From G963677085 sp963677085 (GTDB lineage: Bacteria; Planctomycetota; Planctomycetia; Pirellulales; Thermoguttaceae), in assembly GCA_963677085.2 (NCBI GenBank), contig CAXXFH010000004.1, positions 372,001-436,000 on the forward strand: DNA of 64,000 nucleotides, written 5' to 3'. Shown here one piece after another: positions 37,855 to 46,569 of the stretch. A program made the position numbers and the translations under genes. The notes beneath the pieces are model-generated. The model made no database searches and had not been told where the DNA came from. It was given only the letters and a program-made list of their open reading frames with translations. The first letter of the stretch is position 1. The number at the start of each line of letters is the position of its first letter.

Positions 37855-39270
37855 TTACTTGTACTCCCACTCGCGGATATCGACAAAACGGCCCGCCACG
37901 GCGGCCGCGGCGGCCATGGCTGGCGACACGAGGTGCGTCCGCCCACCCTTGCCTTGCCGGCCCTCGAAGTTGCGGTTGCTCGTGGCGGCACAACGTTCCT
38001 GCGGTTCGAGCTTGTCGGGGTTCATGGCCAGACACATACTGCAGCCGGCCTCGCGCCACTCGGCGCCCGCCTCGGTGAAAATCTTGTCGAGCCCTTCGGC
38101 TTCGGCCTGTTTCTTTACCAACCCGCTGCCGGGCACAACCATGGCGTTAACCCCGTCGGCCACTCGATGTCCGCGAAACACCGTGGCGGCCGCCCTAAGG
38201 TCCTCGATCCGGCCGTTGGTACAGGAGCCGATGAACGCGCGATCGATAGTTACGTCGGTCATGGGCGTACCGGCCGTAAGCCCCATGTACTCCAATGCCT
38301 TGGCGACGGCTTTCTGGTCGGACGAGTCGTCGAAGTCGGCCGGATCGGGCACCTGACCGCCGATGCTGGTCACTTGGCCCGGCGTTGTTCCCCAGGTCAC
38401 TTGGGGCTCGATATCGGCCGCGTTGAAGGTGATACTGCGGTCAAAGGTGGCGCCTTCGTCGGTGGGCAACTGCTTCCAACGCTCAACCGCGGCGTCGAAA
38501 TCCTCGGGCGCGAACGGCCGGCCACGAAGGTACTCGTACGTGGTTTCGTCCGGCGCGATCAAGCCAGCTCGGGCACCGGCCTCGATCGACATGTTGCACA
38601 CCGTCATCCGCTCTTCCATGCTCAAGGCGCGAATCGCTTCGCCGGCGTATTCGATGCAATAGCCCTGGCCGCCGCTGGTAGAAATTTGTCCGATGACGTA
38701 GAGGATCAGGTCCTTGGCGGTCACGCCATGTGACAACCGCCCGCCCAATCGAATCTCCAGCGTCTTGGGTTTGTGTTGCAGAAGCGTTTGCGTGGCCAGC
38801 ACGTGCTCGACTTCACTGGTGCCAATACCGAAGGCCAGGGCCCCGAAGGCGCCATGGGTGGCCGTGTGGCTGTCGCCGCAGACGATCGTCATGCCCGGCT
38901 GCGTGAGCCCCAACTCGGGTCCGATCACGTGAACGATTCCCTGCTGCGGATGATCCAAATCGTAGAACTTCACCCCGAACTGTTTGCAGTTTTCCCGCAG
39001 GGTGTCGATCTGCTGCTTCGAGATGACATCGGCGATGGGCAACGAGCGGTCGGTCGTCGGCACGTTGTGGTCGGCCGTGGCTACGGTTCGCTCAGGGCGA
39101 CGCACTTTGCGGCCGGCCAGCCGCAGACCCTCGAACGCCTGGGGGCTGGTCACTTCGTGGACGAGTTGCAGGTCGATGTAGAGAATTGTCTGTTTCCCCG
39201 GCTCGGCGACGACGACATGCTCGTCCCAGATCTTCTCAAACATCGTCCGCGGGGTAGTTTCTGCAGCCAT
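37855..39270 (-). CDS. leuC: 3-isopropylmalate dehydratase large subunit
   Basis: The [4Fe-4S]-dependent aconitase-type subunit of isopropylmalate isomerase, 471 residues. The family start MFEKIWDEHVV, the catalytic HGAFGALAFGIGTSEVEHVL stretch (in part) and the cluster cysteines in GSCTNGR and CSMCLAMNPD are all present. The start ATG at 39270 has no strong ribosome site. It leads the leuCD pair. No leuA or leuB is in the window. Confidence 0.96.
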   Translation of the reverse strand: MAAETTPRTMFEKIWDEHVVVAEPGKQTILYIDLQLVHEVTSPQAFEGLRLAGRKVRRPERTVATADHNVPTTDRSLPIADVISKQQIDTLRENCKQFGVKFYDLDHPQQGIVHVIGPELGLTQPGMTIVCGDSHTATHGAFGALAFGIGTSEVEHVLATQTLLQHKPKTLEIRLGGRLSHGVTAKDLILYVIGQISTSGGQGYCIEYAGEAIRALSMEERMTVCNMSIEAGARAGLIAPDETTYEYLRGRPFAPEDFDAAVERWKQLPTDEGATFDRSITFNAADIEPQVTWGTTPGQVTSIGGQVPDPADFDDSSDQKAVAKALEYMGLTAGTPMTDVTIDRAFIGSCTNGRIEDLRAAATVFRGHRVADGVNAMVVPGSGLVKKQAEAEGLDKIFTEAGAEWREAGCSMCLAMNPDKLEPQERCAATSNRNFEGRQGKGGRTHLVSPAMAAAAAVAGRFVDIREWEYK

Positions 39271-39420
39271 GGTTGTCTTTGGGGGTCGGTTAGTTCCTGG
39301 GTTGCGTCCACACGATTGTCGCGCAGGCTATCGAAAAGACCCATTATAAGCGGTTTTGGTTCGGTGGGAACGGCCCCATACGACGGCAGTCGGCCAGAAC
39401 ATGGAGAAAGAACGTCGCTG

Positions 39421-39482
39421 GGTGCCGCTGGCGGCTGGCCAGCCAGTGCCAAACACGGGCATACAAGCTGCCCGTGGCACCC
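39421..39482. repeat. dispersed repeat, GGTGCCAC family (inverted copy)
   Basis: A 62-bp unit running GGTGCCGCTGGCGGCTGGCC, then GGGCATACAAGCTGCCCGTG and GCACC. It is the reverse-complement arrangement of the copies at 7141-7200 and 17436-17496. It fills the short convergence-free gap between leuC and the second kinase. Confidence 0.75.
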
Positions 39483-39514
39483 GCAAAGTCGATGGGGCCG
39501 GATCACGAGCCCCC

Positions 39515-41161
39515 TTACACCGTCAGCGCCTCGCGCCGGCGGTTCCACCAAGCGGCGGCCTCCTCGCGCGACCAGCCCCCGACATCGCTACACGCGGCCA
39601 GCGCCCTCTCAAGACTCGGCGCGTCGGGGAACCGGTCTTTCGGCGACTTGGCCAAACACCGCAGGATGACCTGCTCCAGGTCGGCCGGAATGGTCGGATT
39701 GTGCCGCGAGGGCGGTTCGACCTCCTGATGGGCGTGGGCAATCATCACCTTAATCGGCTTGTCGCCCTCGAACGGTGGACGGCCGGTCAACAGAAAGTAG
39801 GCCACGGCTCCCAGCGAGTAGATGTCGCTGCAAGGGCAAGGATCGGTCTCGCCCAAGGCCTGCTCCGGCGACATATAAAGCGGACTGCCGGTAATCGATC
39901 CGTCGGCCGTCAACTGAACCGACTCGGCCTCGATCATCGGCTTGACCAACCCGAAGTCGAGTACCTTGACCACGTCGTACACGCCGCCACGCTGGGCCGC
40001 AAAGACATTGCCGGGCTTGATATCGCGATGGACCAGTCCGGCGGCGTGGGCCTCGGCCAGGGCGTCGCAAGCTTGGCGCAACAGGTAGATCACTCGTCCC
40101 GGGGGCAGCGGACCGTCGCGTTCCACAAGTTCCTTCAGGCTCATGCCGGGCAGCAATTCCATGACGTAGTAAAACGTGCCGTCTTCCGTGCTGCCGTAGT
40201 CGAAAATCTCCACCGTATTCCAATGGGTGAGCTTCGCGGTAGCTCGCACCTCGCGCTGGAACCGGGCCAAAGTCTTCGGATCGCCCGCCTTGTCGGGCCG
40301 AATCAGCTTGACAACGCACGCCCGTTTCAACAACTGGTGCTCGGCCAAGTAAACCTCGCCCATGCCGCCGACACCGATCCGTTCTTTGAGACGATACTGT
40401 CCGAGTTGCCGGGCTTCGAAGGCCTCACGACGCAGAGTACCGATCGTATCGACACCAAATACGCCGGCAACCGCCGAAAGAACGATCATCAGCACGAACG
40501 AGGAATACTCTTCGACGGCTTCCACGTTGGCCAACTCGGGATAACGCACCAGCATCACCACCAGAAGCACAATCGGAACGGCCGCTATCACGCCAATTAC
40601 AACCGTGGCACGGCGCAGCGTGTTGGGAATGAATAACGCATACAGGAAGATCAGCAACAACCACATTCCCGCCGGTGCGAAATAAAACCCTCGCCGACAA
40701 GACTCTAGGACAATGACATATTGCAGGCACAGGAACAAAACGCATGGCAAGCCAAACACAACCACTTCCAGTGTGCGTAGCCAGCCTAACGAAATGGGAC
40801 ACTGCCGGCAGAGTTTCCAGGCAATCAGCCCAATCACGCACGTCGTCACAAGATGGAACCAAGCCAGGCCAGGAAAGCCCTTGCCGGCAAACCCACCCGA
40901 TTCGAGCAGGGCTTTCAGCAAAAAGGCACCAAACCCGCCCGCCAGAAGCATCGACGCCAATCGCAACCGACCACGTAGCAAGTTAACCGTTTCCTGGGTC
41001 AACTCCGGTCCGGTTCCCTCGACCAGCGCCACTTGGTGTATCGCAGAACACTGCGCAGCACTGCCCGACCCCGAATCTCCACTCTGCTGAATCCGCGGCG
41101 TGGCGTCGAGGGTGACTTCGGTGTGAGAGCTATCAAACGGCGTTGGGGAAGTCGAATCCAT
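39515..41161 (-). CDS. membrane Ser/Thr protein kinase, N-terminal TM region
   Basis: 548 residues with the reverse layout of the first kinase: about six transmembrane segments in residues 68-235 and a C-terminal Hanks-type kinase domain (about 256-510). Key residues are the GVGGMG loop, Lys285 in VVKLI, HRD 378-380, DFG 402-404 and SPEQ. So it is likely catalytically active, with the kinase domain in the cytoplasm. The substrate is unknown. Upstream is a 862-bp gene-free stretch. A neighbouring signalling partner is not evident. Confidence 0.9.
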   Translation of the reverse strand: MDSTSPTPFDSSHTEVTLDATPRIQQSGDSGSGSAAQCSAIHQVALVEGTGPELTQETVNLLRGRLRLASMLLAGGFGAFLLKALLESGGFAGKGFPGLAWFHLVTTCVIGLIAWKLCRQCPISLGWLRTLEVVVFGLPCVLFLCLQYVIVLESCRRGFYFAPAGMWLLLIFLYALFIPNTLRRATVVIGVIAAVPIVLLVVMLVRYPELANVEAVEEYSSFVLMIVLSAVAGVFGVDTIGTLRREAFEARQLGQYRLKERIGVGGMGEVYLAEHQLLKRACVVKLIRPDKAGDPKTLARFQREVRATAKLTHWNTVEIFDYGSTEDGTFYYVMELLPGMSLKELVERDGPLPPGRVIYLLRQACDALAEAHAAGLVHRDIKPGNVFAAQRGGVYDVVKVLDFGLVKPMIEAESVQLTADGSITGSPLYMSPEQALGETDPCPCSDIYSLGAVAYFLLTGRPPFEGDKPIKVMIAHAHQEVEPPSRHNPTIPADLEQVILRCLAKSPKDRFPDAPSLERALAACSDVGGWSREEAAAWWNRRREALTV

Positions 41162-42023
41162 GATGAAACCTTTTTCCCATCATATACTGGGCCGCCGCGT
41201 GTGGCGACCGGGCGTCGCGGTGGTGCCCTGCCGCCTGTATTTCCCCCCACAGAGCATCACGTTTTTCACGAAGATCAGCGATCGACGGGAGCGGATTCTT
41301 GTAAGTCGCGAACACCCGCGGAAATCACTGTGGAGGAGGCGAAAAAATTTCTTTTTCCGCCGTTGTTGATCACTGCGCACACTTGGACTTGGGGGTATTT
41401 GTTCAACTTCCCCCCATCGCGTTAGTTCTTTTGCCGCAACGACTTGCGCCACCGCGCCCGGCTCCGTTTTTTGCCCGATCAAATCGCTGTTCAACAAGTT
41501 CGGGCATTTTCTTTGTAAGATCTTGGTACCAAACAACTTACGTTGCCGGCCAAAAATTGGTATCTGTGCGAAGTGCGCGCAACGAGAAAACGGCCTTCCC
41601 GTCTCCGTAAGTGTTGTGTTTCCAATCACTTAACTAACCACCACCCATTCGGATGGCCACCGACCAGCCCGACCCTGCAATTCGTCTTGACTCGCTTCCA
41701 GGGAGGGAGCGTGTGCTTGCACGCACGCGGAATCTCGGTAAGCTCTTGAGAGTGGTGTGATGCGCCACGGGAGAAGTGGTCGCGTGCCGATTGGCACCCG
41801 CGAAAAACTGCGGAGAGAGTGCCATTGGCTTTGCCCACGCCAGTTCGGGGTTCATGCCGCATTGTTGTGCTGTCGTCAAAATCGGGGGATCCATCCTGCA
41901 GTCACTTCTTGCTTGGAAAGGCTCGTCCTGCTGGCAGTCCCCAAAAAAGCACTGACAGAGCAGTGGCACACCGCAACAGTGCCACCCAGCCAAGTTGTCA
42001 GCTAGGAAAGGAAAATCTTTCAC
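41162..42023. other. 862-bp gene-poor spacer, AT-richer
   Basis: No supported gene. A partial copy of the AAGATTAGCG repeat is at 41258-41301. The composition from about 41340 to 42023 is visibly poorer in G+C than surrounding genes. AAAGGAAA at 42006-42013 is the ribosome site of the following gene. Confidence 0.45.
41258..41301 (+). repeat. dispersed repeat, AAGATTAGCGACC family, copy D (partial)
   Basis: CACGTTTTTCACGAAGATCA then GCGATCGACGGGAGCGGATT and CTTG; this reproduces only the left two-thirds of copies A, B and C. The GGTGCGGCAGCACC part is missing. Confidence 0.7.
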
Positions 42024-42884
42024 ATGCTCAAATACCTGCTCATTGGGTTTGGCCTGCTTTGCGTCATCTGGCTTATCATGGCAATCCGAAGGATTTTGGC
42101 TGCCGTACAAAGCGGTGAATTCGAGCGTCAGCTTGACGCCAAGAGGACTCTGAGGGAACTCAATCGCGGCAGGGATCTTTCCCTAGAAGATGCCGAGAAA
42201 TTCATGAACGAGTATGTTGCAGAGCAAACCGAAAAGGCCATGAGGCCAATCAACTCAACAGCGGACAAGCCGGAAGTGGCAGCTCGTTACAGCGCTTGGC
42301 TCGCCGTAAGCGCGGAATCGCCCGAGCACGTTCTGGCGGCACTTGATGTTTCGAATTCCACTCCCTGCAATTGGCAAAGTGGTTCAGAAATCATCTCAAG
42401 TGCGATGTCTAACATGACGTTCGCGGGTAGCTCCATCGACGGTTGGGTGTTGCTGTTCGGTCACCTGCCCGAGCCGCAAGCAGGGACACCCGAAGTTGGA
42501 TTGTGGGACTTCTTGATTGAACTAAGCAAGCGGTTTGGACGCTCGCAGTATTTCAGCTGTTCAACGATTTCTGACTTCTACAGCTGGGCCAAAGCCGAGA
42601 ATGGCCGCATGGCACGAGCATTCAGCATTGCCGGCGACACGATTGTGTGGAACCACGGTGATCGAACACCTGAGGAGACGAATGCAGGAATTGCGATTGC
42701 CACTGGGGTGCGTGGTCGAATTGACGGAGCACCTAACCCCAATCAGTTGTACGATGTCGACAATCCACTCACATTTTCGCGAGAGTGGTCCGTTTGCCCC
42801 GAAGATCTGTACGATCGCGAAGACCTGGCTCCCGGTTGCGGCGTGCTCTTCACCCTTGAGTCACTCGAAGTAAAACGATGGTAG
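42024..42884 (+). CDS. membrane-anchored protein of unknown function
   Basis: 286 residues with one N-terminal transmembrane segment (about 4-21: YLLIGFGLLCVIWLIMAI), a charged helical stalk (about 25-75), and a soluble domain. That domain has the segment GWVLLFGHLPEP, LSKRFGRSQYFSC and AWAKAENGRMARAF-like stretches (about 150-215) and ends near ECPEDLYDRED-like residues; I do not recognise the family beyond a vague likeness to uncharacterised bacterial proteins with the same W-V-L-x-G...F-x-R-S-Q-Y-F-x-C plan. AAAGGAAA lies upstream of the ATG. Codon usage is less GC-biased than that of its neighbours, so it may have been acquired. No partner gene is close. Confidence 0.6.
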   Translation: MLKYLLIGFGLLCVIWLIMAIRRILAAVQSGEFERQLDAKRTLRELNRGRDLSLEDAEKFMNEYVAEQTEKAMRPINSTADKPEVAARYSAWLAVSAESPEHVLAALDVSNSTPCNWQSGSEIISSAMSNMTFAGSSIDGWVLLFGHLPEPQAGTPEVGLWDFLIELSKRFGRSQYFSCSTISDFYSWAKAENGRMARAFSIAGDTIVWNHGDRTPEETNAGIAIATGVRGRIDGAPNPNQLYDVDNPLTFSREWSVCPEDLYDREDLAPGCGVLFTLESLEVKRW

Positions 42885-42934
42885 TGCATCGGGATAGAGT
42901 GACGTAGACAAAATGGTTGGACCAGCCCGATTAC

Positions 42935-42979
42935 CAGGGCGTTGCCCTTGGCTGGGAGAACGCCTGGGCCTTCGGCCCG
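42935..42979 (+). repeat. 45-bp repeat, GGGCGTTGCCCT type, copy 1
   Basis: CAGGGCGTTGCCCTTGGCTG continues to GGCCTTCGGCCCG; a 45-bp direct copy with few differences lies at 44241-44285. It is followed at 42983 by a GGTGCCACTGGCTGCTTGTC-type hairpin of the repeat family described elsewhere. Confidence 0.75.
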
Positions 42980-43140
42980 TTGGGTGCCACTGGCTGCTTG
43001 TCAGCCAGTGGATGTGCGCCAACCCGTCTTGCCCGGTTGACTCACCATGGGCTGCCATCGATTGGGCGACAAGAGCAGGGAGAGATAGATCCCCGACAAC
43101 ACATCATCTCCCCAAAAACCTGTTCCGTGTGTGATCGCCG

Positions 43141-43429
43141 GGTGCCACTGCTGGCTTGTCCAGCAGTGCTCAGTGGAGCCTCAATCGTTTACCGAGTAGA
43201 ACTCCCCTGACAGCTTCGGCGAGCTCTTGCCCGGTCGACACTCCGGCTGAGTTTTCCTCGCCAGACGTCGTTAGTCAGCAACGAAACCGACCGTAGCACG
43301 AAAACGTTAATTCGGGGAAGTAGCCTGTAACGTTGAAGTGCCGAACTCGCTTCCGATGTGACCGGTTCCGTTTCATGCCTCATCATCCTACACTCACCCA
43401 GCACTGCTGGACAAGCCGGCAGTGGCACC
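43141..43429. repeat. 30-bp inverted repeat pair enclosing about 230 bp
   Basis: GGTGCCACTGCTGGCTTGTC plus CAGCAGTGCT (43141-43170) reappears as its reverse complement at 43400-43429 with a single mismatch (29/30). The enclosed sequence has no gene. The arms belong to the GGTGCCACTG repeat family, so this is either a fold-back element or two oppositely oriented copies. Confidence 0.65.
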
Positions 43430-43462
43430 CTACATGGTTCTCAACCGTACGCCTTTTGTATT

Positions 43463-43490
43463 CCTCTCGCCAAGACGCAAAGCCGCAAAG
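43463..43490 (+). repeat. CGCCAAGACGCAAAGCC repeat, copy 1
   Basis: CCTCTCGCCAAGACGCAAAG CCGCAAAG; a direct copy is at 44191-44214. The two copies enclose the structured element and the HEPN-like gene. Confidence 0.6.
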
Positions 43491-43580
43491 GAAAGGACTT
43501 GACGGAGGCGGGGGGTGTGGTAAGATACGAGCGTCAAAGCGTCTCTTGCGTACTAGGAAAATCATGTCAAACGTTCTAGG

Positions 43581-43680
43581 AAGAAAGAGCGTCTCCCCGT
43601 GGAGGTGTCGGGTGCGCCGTAAGGACCCCGAGGCTGTTCCTAGCAGCCTGACAGCGCCTTTACGGGGAGACGCTTTCTTT
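43581..43680 (+). ncRNA. structured inverted-repeat element, candidate RNA
   Basis: A 100-bp element closed by a long stem: GCGTCTCCCCGT at 43589-43600 pairs exactly with ACGGGGAGACGC at 43662-43673, extended outward by AAGAAAG/CTTTCTT with one bulge. Inside, AGGCTG/CAGCCT forms a 6-bp hairpin with a 7-nt loop, TCGGG/CCCGA another, and TGTC/GACA closes both: a plausible multi-branch RNA. It does not match any riboswitch, 6S, SRP or RNase P signature I know. It ends 37 bp before the HEPN-like ATG, and a further hairpin (CGCGCCG/CGGCGCG, 43682-43704) lies between. It could alternatively be a small mobile palindrome. Confidence 0.4.
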
Positions 43681-43717
43681 GCGCGCCGTCACGCTGGCGG
43701 CGCGGGGAGGTTTCACA

Positions 43718-44170
43718 ATGGCCGCGTCGCAACCCCGGGTGTCTGCACATCGCTTGTTGGCTGAGGCCGAAGGATCGTTTCACGCAGGCTTTTATCTGGC
43801 GGCCGCGATGGCCAGCCGGGCAGCCGTCGAGGCCGCACTATGGCGACTGACCAAGGATGACCCGGCCACGGCGGTCGACGACGAACCGGGCATCGCGGTA
43901 TTCATCGGCCGTCTTCGCGAAGCCGGTCTTTTGACTTCGCAGCAGTGCGACCGGCTCAAGCGAGCAGTGAAACACGGCAGCCGCGCCGCCCACGGAAAAC
44001 CGGTCAGCCGTAACGAGGCGGCCAGCATCTTGCAGGTCGCCCGGGTAGTGGTCGGCGGCGAACTCGACATCGACGACTATTCGTTGCGAATCGCCCTGGT
44101 CAACAACCCGCCGACGATCCGCGGGCTACTCCGCGCCAAGTGGCGCCGCGCCATGCTGGCGATTGCCTGA
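43718..44170 (+). CDS. HEPN/DUF4145-like small protein
   Basis: 150 residues from the ATG at 43718 with GGGGAGG at 43704-43710, a strong ribosome site; the frame extends upstream to 43679 but without support. The protein is mostly helical. AAAMASRAAVEAALWRL (about 27-43) and KHGSRAAHGKPVS (about 87-99) look like the two helices of a HEPN or DUF4145-type fold; the R-x2-H of SRAAH is shorter than the R-x4-6-H of active HEPN RNases. The C-terminus is basic (LLRAKWRRAMLAIA). Function is unknown. It directly follows the structured element above and is flanked by paired repeats. Confidence 0.55.
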   Translation: MAASQPRVSAHRLLAEAEGSFHAGFYLAAAMASRAAVEAALWRLTKDDPATAVDDEPGIAVFIGRLREAGLLTSQQCDRLKRAVKHGSRAAHGKPVSRNEAASILQVARVVVGGELDIDDYSLRIALVNNPPTIRGLLRAKWRRAMLAIA

Positions 44171-44190
44171 TCGACTCTCGGTGTTTGTTT

Positions 44191-44285
44191 CTCTTGCCAA
44201 GACGCAAAGCCGCCAAGCAAGCCATTGCCTCTTTCGCAACCAGGGCGTTGCCCTTTGCCGGGAGAATGCCTGGGCCTTTGGCCCG
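44191..44285 (+). repeat. second copies of the CGCCAAGACGC and GGGCGTTGCCCT repeats
   Basis: CTCTTGCCAAGACGCAAAGC at 44191-44210 repeats 43463-43490, and the 45-bp block at 44241-44285 repeats 42935-42979 (GGGCGTTGCCCTTTGCCGGG...). Both copies are in the same orientation as the first ones, and lie downstream of the HEPN-like gene. Confidence 0.7.
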
Positions 44286-44398
44286 CATGTTATCCGGCCT
44301 GCGTGGCTGGTTCGCCCGGAAGTGTTTGACAAGCCCAAAGTGGCACCCGGTGCGCGATGATTTGCCCAGTTTCTCTACCGGCCTAGGAATCGACGAGC

Positions 44399-45523
44399 CT
44401 ACGGCAACACGGCCGTCTCGCCGCCGGCCATCGAGCCGATCGCGCCCCAGACGCCGTAGGGGCTTTTTTGGCTGCCCGTCGGTTGCGGCGATGCCAGGTT
44501 GCCGGTATCGATCGAGTCGCTGAAGAAATGCACGGAGCCGTCGACCATCAAGCCTTCGACTCCGCCGGGATGATAGCTGGTGGCGCTGAAGATTCCCCAT
44601 TGCCAACTGCGATCGTCGTACAGGCACGACGGGGAGTTGGGCCCCAGGACCGTGGAAACGCCGTTCCAGTGGGGCCGCCCGTCGACCCAGTAGAGTCCCG
44701 TGCCGCTGGTCACAGCCTGGTTGCTGTTGTACTGGCCGGTCGTCTCGGTCGCCGTGGCCAGGCAAACGGTCGGGTCGCTGGCAATGGTGCTTCCTACCGA
44801 GTAGGCCGTGCCGCCACGAATCGACCGGCTGTCCTGGTGGATAGCCCGCTCGGCCAGTGCCAGCGTATTGCTCGTGCCATCGATGATCTGAGAGAATCGC
44901 GTGTAGCGGTAGCAGGCGAAAACCCCTCGTACGGTCTTGTCGTAGGCGTTGTTATTAATCGTGTCGCCGACGCTGAAATGGTAGTTGCTGCGACCTTGAG
45001 AGTTGGCCGGCTTATCGGGGCCGGCAGGATCGGAAGGGCAAAGCAAACCGGGTACCTGTTGGCAGAAGGGTGGGTAGTTCGTACGCCAGGCCGCCGGGCC
45101 AAAAGGTGGATAGGTTTTGCCGTTGTAGGTCCCACCGCCACTGATTTGGTCCCAAAGCGGCATTTGCTCCATGAAGGGGAGCAGAGGGATCCAGGCACTT
45201 AGCTGGCCGTTGTTGCCATCGTCCCACGGTTCAGTACCCCGGGTGCCGCCGTGCAAGGCGGGAAGACGGCTGAAAGTACTGTAATAGTTGTGCAGGGCCA
45301 GGCCGATCTGCTTGAGGTTGTTCGAGCACTGGGCGCGCCGCGCTGCTTCACGTGCGGACTGAACGGCCGGCAACAGCAGCGCGATCAAGATGCCGATAAT
45401 CGCTATCACCACCAGCAGTTCCACAAGGGTGAAACCGCCCCTTCGCGATTGTTGAGCGAACCGGCATTTCTTGGCGAGGAGTTCGACGAGCGAAGCCCCA
45501 GCGCGCTGGCGTTTCCACACCAT
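44399..45523 (-). CDS. DUF1559 prepilin-like protein
   Basis: A 374-residue planctomycete-type protein with a type IV prepilin/pseudopilin N-terminus: GGFTLVELLVVIAIIGILIA begins at about residue 29 after a long basic leader, then the DUF1559 domain. The hallmark H-X9-DG motif is visible (SYHPGGVEGLMVDGSVHFF region). It would be cut at the Gly-Phe bond by a prepilin peptidase and exported by a type II/IV-like machinery. Such genes are highly amplified in planctomycetes and often paired with a small lipoprotein with a carboxypeptidase-regulatory-like fold; that partner lies on the opposite strand at 45984. Confidence 0.92.
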   Translation of the reverse strand: MVWKRQRAGASLVELLAKKCRFAQQSRRGGFTLVELLVVIAIIGILIALLLPAVQSAREAARRAQCSNNLKQIGLALHNYYSTFSRLPALHGGTRGTEPWDDGNNGQLSAWIPLLPFMEQMPLWDQISGGGTYNGKTYPPFGPAAWRTNYPPFCQQVPGLLCPSDPAGPDKPANSQGRSNYHFSVGDTINNNAYDKTVRGVFACYRYTRFSQIIDGTSNTLALAERAIHQDSRSIRGGTAYSVGSTIASDPTVCLATATETTGQYNSNQAVTSGTGLYWVDGRPHWNGVSTVLGPNSPSCLYDDRSWQWGIFSATSYHPGGVEGLMVDGSVHFFSDSIDTGNLASPQPTGSQKSPYGVWGAIGSMAGGETAVLP

Positions 45524-45983
45524 GTGACCGCCCCCTGCAAAACAAGTTGGAAAGATGATAACCCGCTAACTCCATGGTAGTTCCGGTTTTCAGGCTGGTC
45601 AACGTTGACGTTCCGGGACTTCGCGAGGGCATAGTCACGGCTTGTATTGACCGGACAAAACGGGGGGCTAACCCAACTCGGCAGTGGCACATTCACCCTC
45701 ACAACCCACACGACCGGCATGGCTCCGCGATTGCGAGGAATATCGGACTGGCATAGAACCCCAGTGGCACACACAAAGAAAATCGCTGTCGTGCACACTG
45801 GAAGCCCCGTATGGCACTCCCTTTCCCTTTGCGTCAGGCTCCGGTAGAGTAGAAATCATGGAGAGCGGCAGGGAGACTTGTCGACGCGCACATAGCGACG
45901 CAAGCGGCGATCGTTCGGGCGGCGAGGTGCTGCCGATCCCAGCCAATCACGATCGAGGTATGAATCTTCCTAGGAGGTGTGTC
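45524..45983. promoter_or_regulatory. divergent spacer, DUF1559 / lipoprotein
   Basis: 460 bp between two divergent genes, with no further gene supported. AGGAGGTG at 45973-45980 is the ribosome site for the lipoprotein. The in-frame extension of that ORF to 45684 lacks coding character. Confidence 0.35.
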
Positions 45984-46445
45984 ATGTCGACGTGCGCGCA
46001 GGTTCTTGGTGCGAGTCTTCTCCTCGGAAGTCTCATCGGCTGCGGGCAAGACGACAACTTGCCACGTCGCGTGCCCGTGGAAGTGAGAGTGACCTACCAG
46101 ACCAATCCGGTTGAAGGAGCGCACGTGACGTTCGTCCCCGCAGAGGGCGGCAAGCCGGCCTTTGGGACAACCGACGCCCAGGGCGTGGCCCAACTGACCA
46201 CCTTCAAGTCCAACGACGGTGCGATTCCCGGCGAGTACCAAGTTACCATCCGCAAGACGAAGGTCGAGAATACCAAGTCCCTCGCCCCCGACGACCCGGG
46301 CGCCTTGGCGCCCGTCGAAAGGGCGACGGAGAGCAACACGACCCACCTCTTGCCCGAGAAGTACGGCTCAGCCGCCAACTCGGGCCTGCAGGCGAGCGTC
46401 AGCGAAAGCAGTGAGAACCGCTTCGACTTCGACCTGACAAATTGA
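45984..46445 (+). CDS. lipoprotein with carboxypeptidase-regulatory-like fold
   Basis: A 153-residue lipoprotein. From the ATG at 45984 (AGGAGGTG 4-5 nt upstream) the signal peptide ends in the lipobox LIGCGQ (Cys20). The mature part is a transthyretin-like/carboxypeptidase-regulatory-type beta sandwich: PVEVRVTYQTNPVEGAHVTF, GTTDAQGVAQLTTF and GEYQVTIRKTKV are the diagnostic strands. This family frequently accompanies DUF1559 proteins, as here on the divergent strand. Likely exposed on the outer face of a membrane. No enzymatic residues seen. Confidence 0.8.
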   Translation: MSTCAQVLGASLLLGSLIGCGQDDNLPRRVPVEVRVTYQTNPVEGAHVTFVPAEGGKPAFGTTDAQGVAQLTTFKSNDGAIPGEYQVTIRKTKVENTKSLAPDDPGALAPVERATESNTTHLLPEKYGSAANSGLQASVSESSENRFDFDLTN

Positions 46446-46569
46446 CCCTACCTGGGCTGTATGCCTCGGGGGAGAATTCCTGCGTCGTTTCTAAGAATCA
46501 CACCTACTCCGCAAAACCATCGGTACCACCTGCGGTGCCATGCTGAAGCATAGCCTACCCACTTGGTTA

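Larger units (their letters stand above)
42885..43717. other. gene-free accessory spacer with repeats and a structured element
   Basis: 833 bp with no credible gene. It contains repeat copies at 42935-42979, 42983-43011, the inverted pair 43141-43170/43400-43429, 43463-43490 and the structured element at 43581-43680. Confidence 0.5.

Noticed and set aside
45684..45983. N-terminal extension of the lipoprotein frame
   Set aside because: The lipobox signal peptide begins at the ATG at 45984 with an ideal ribosome-binding site.
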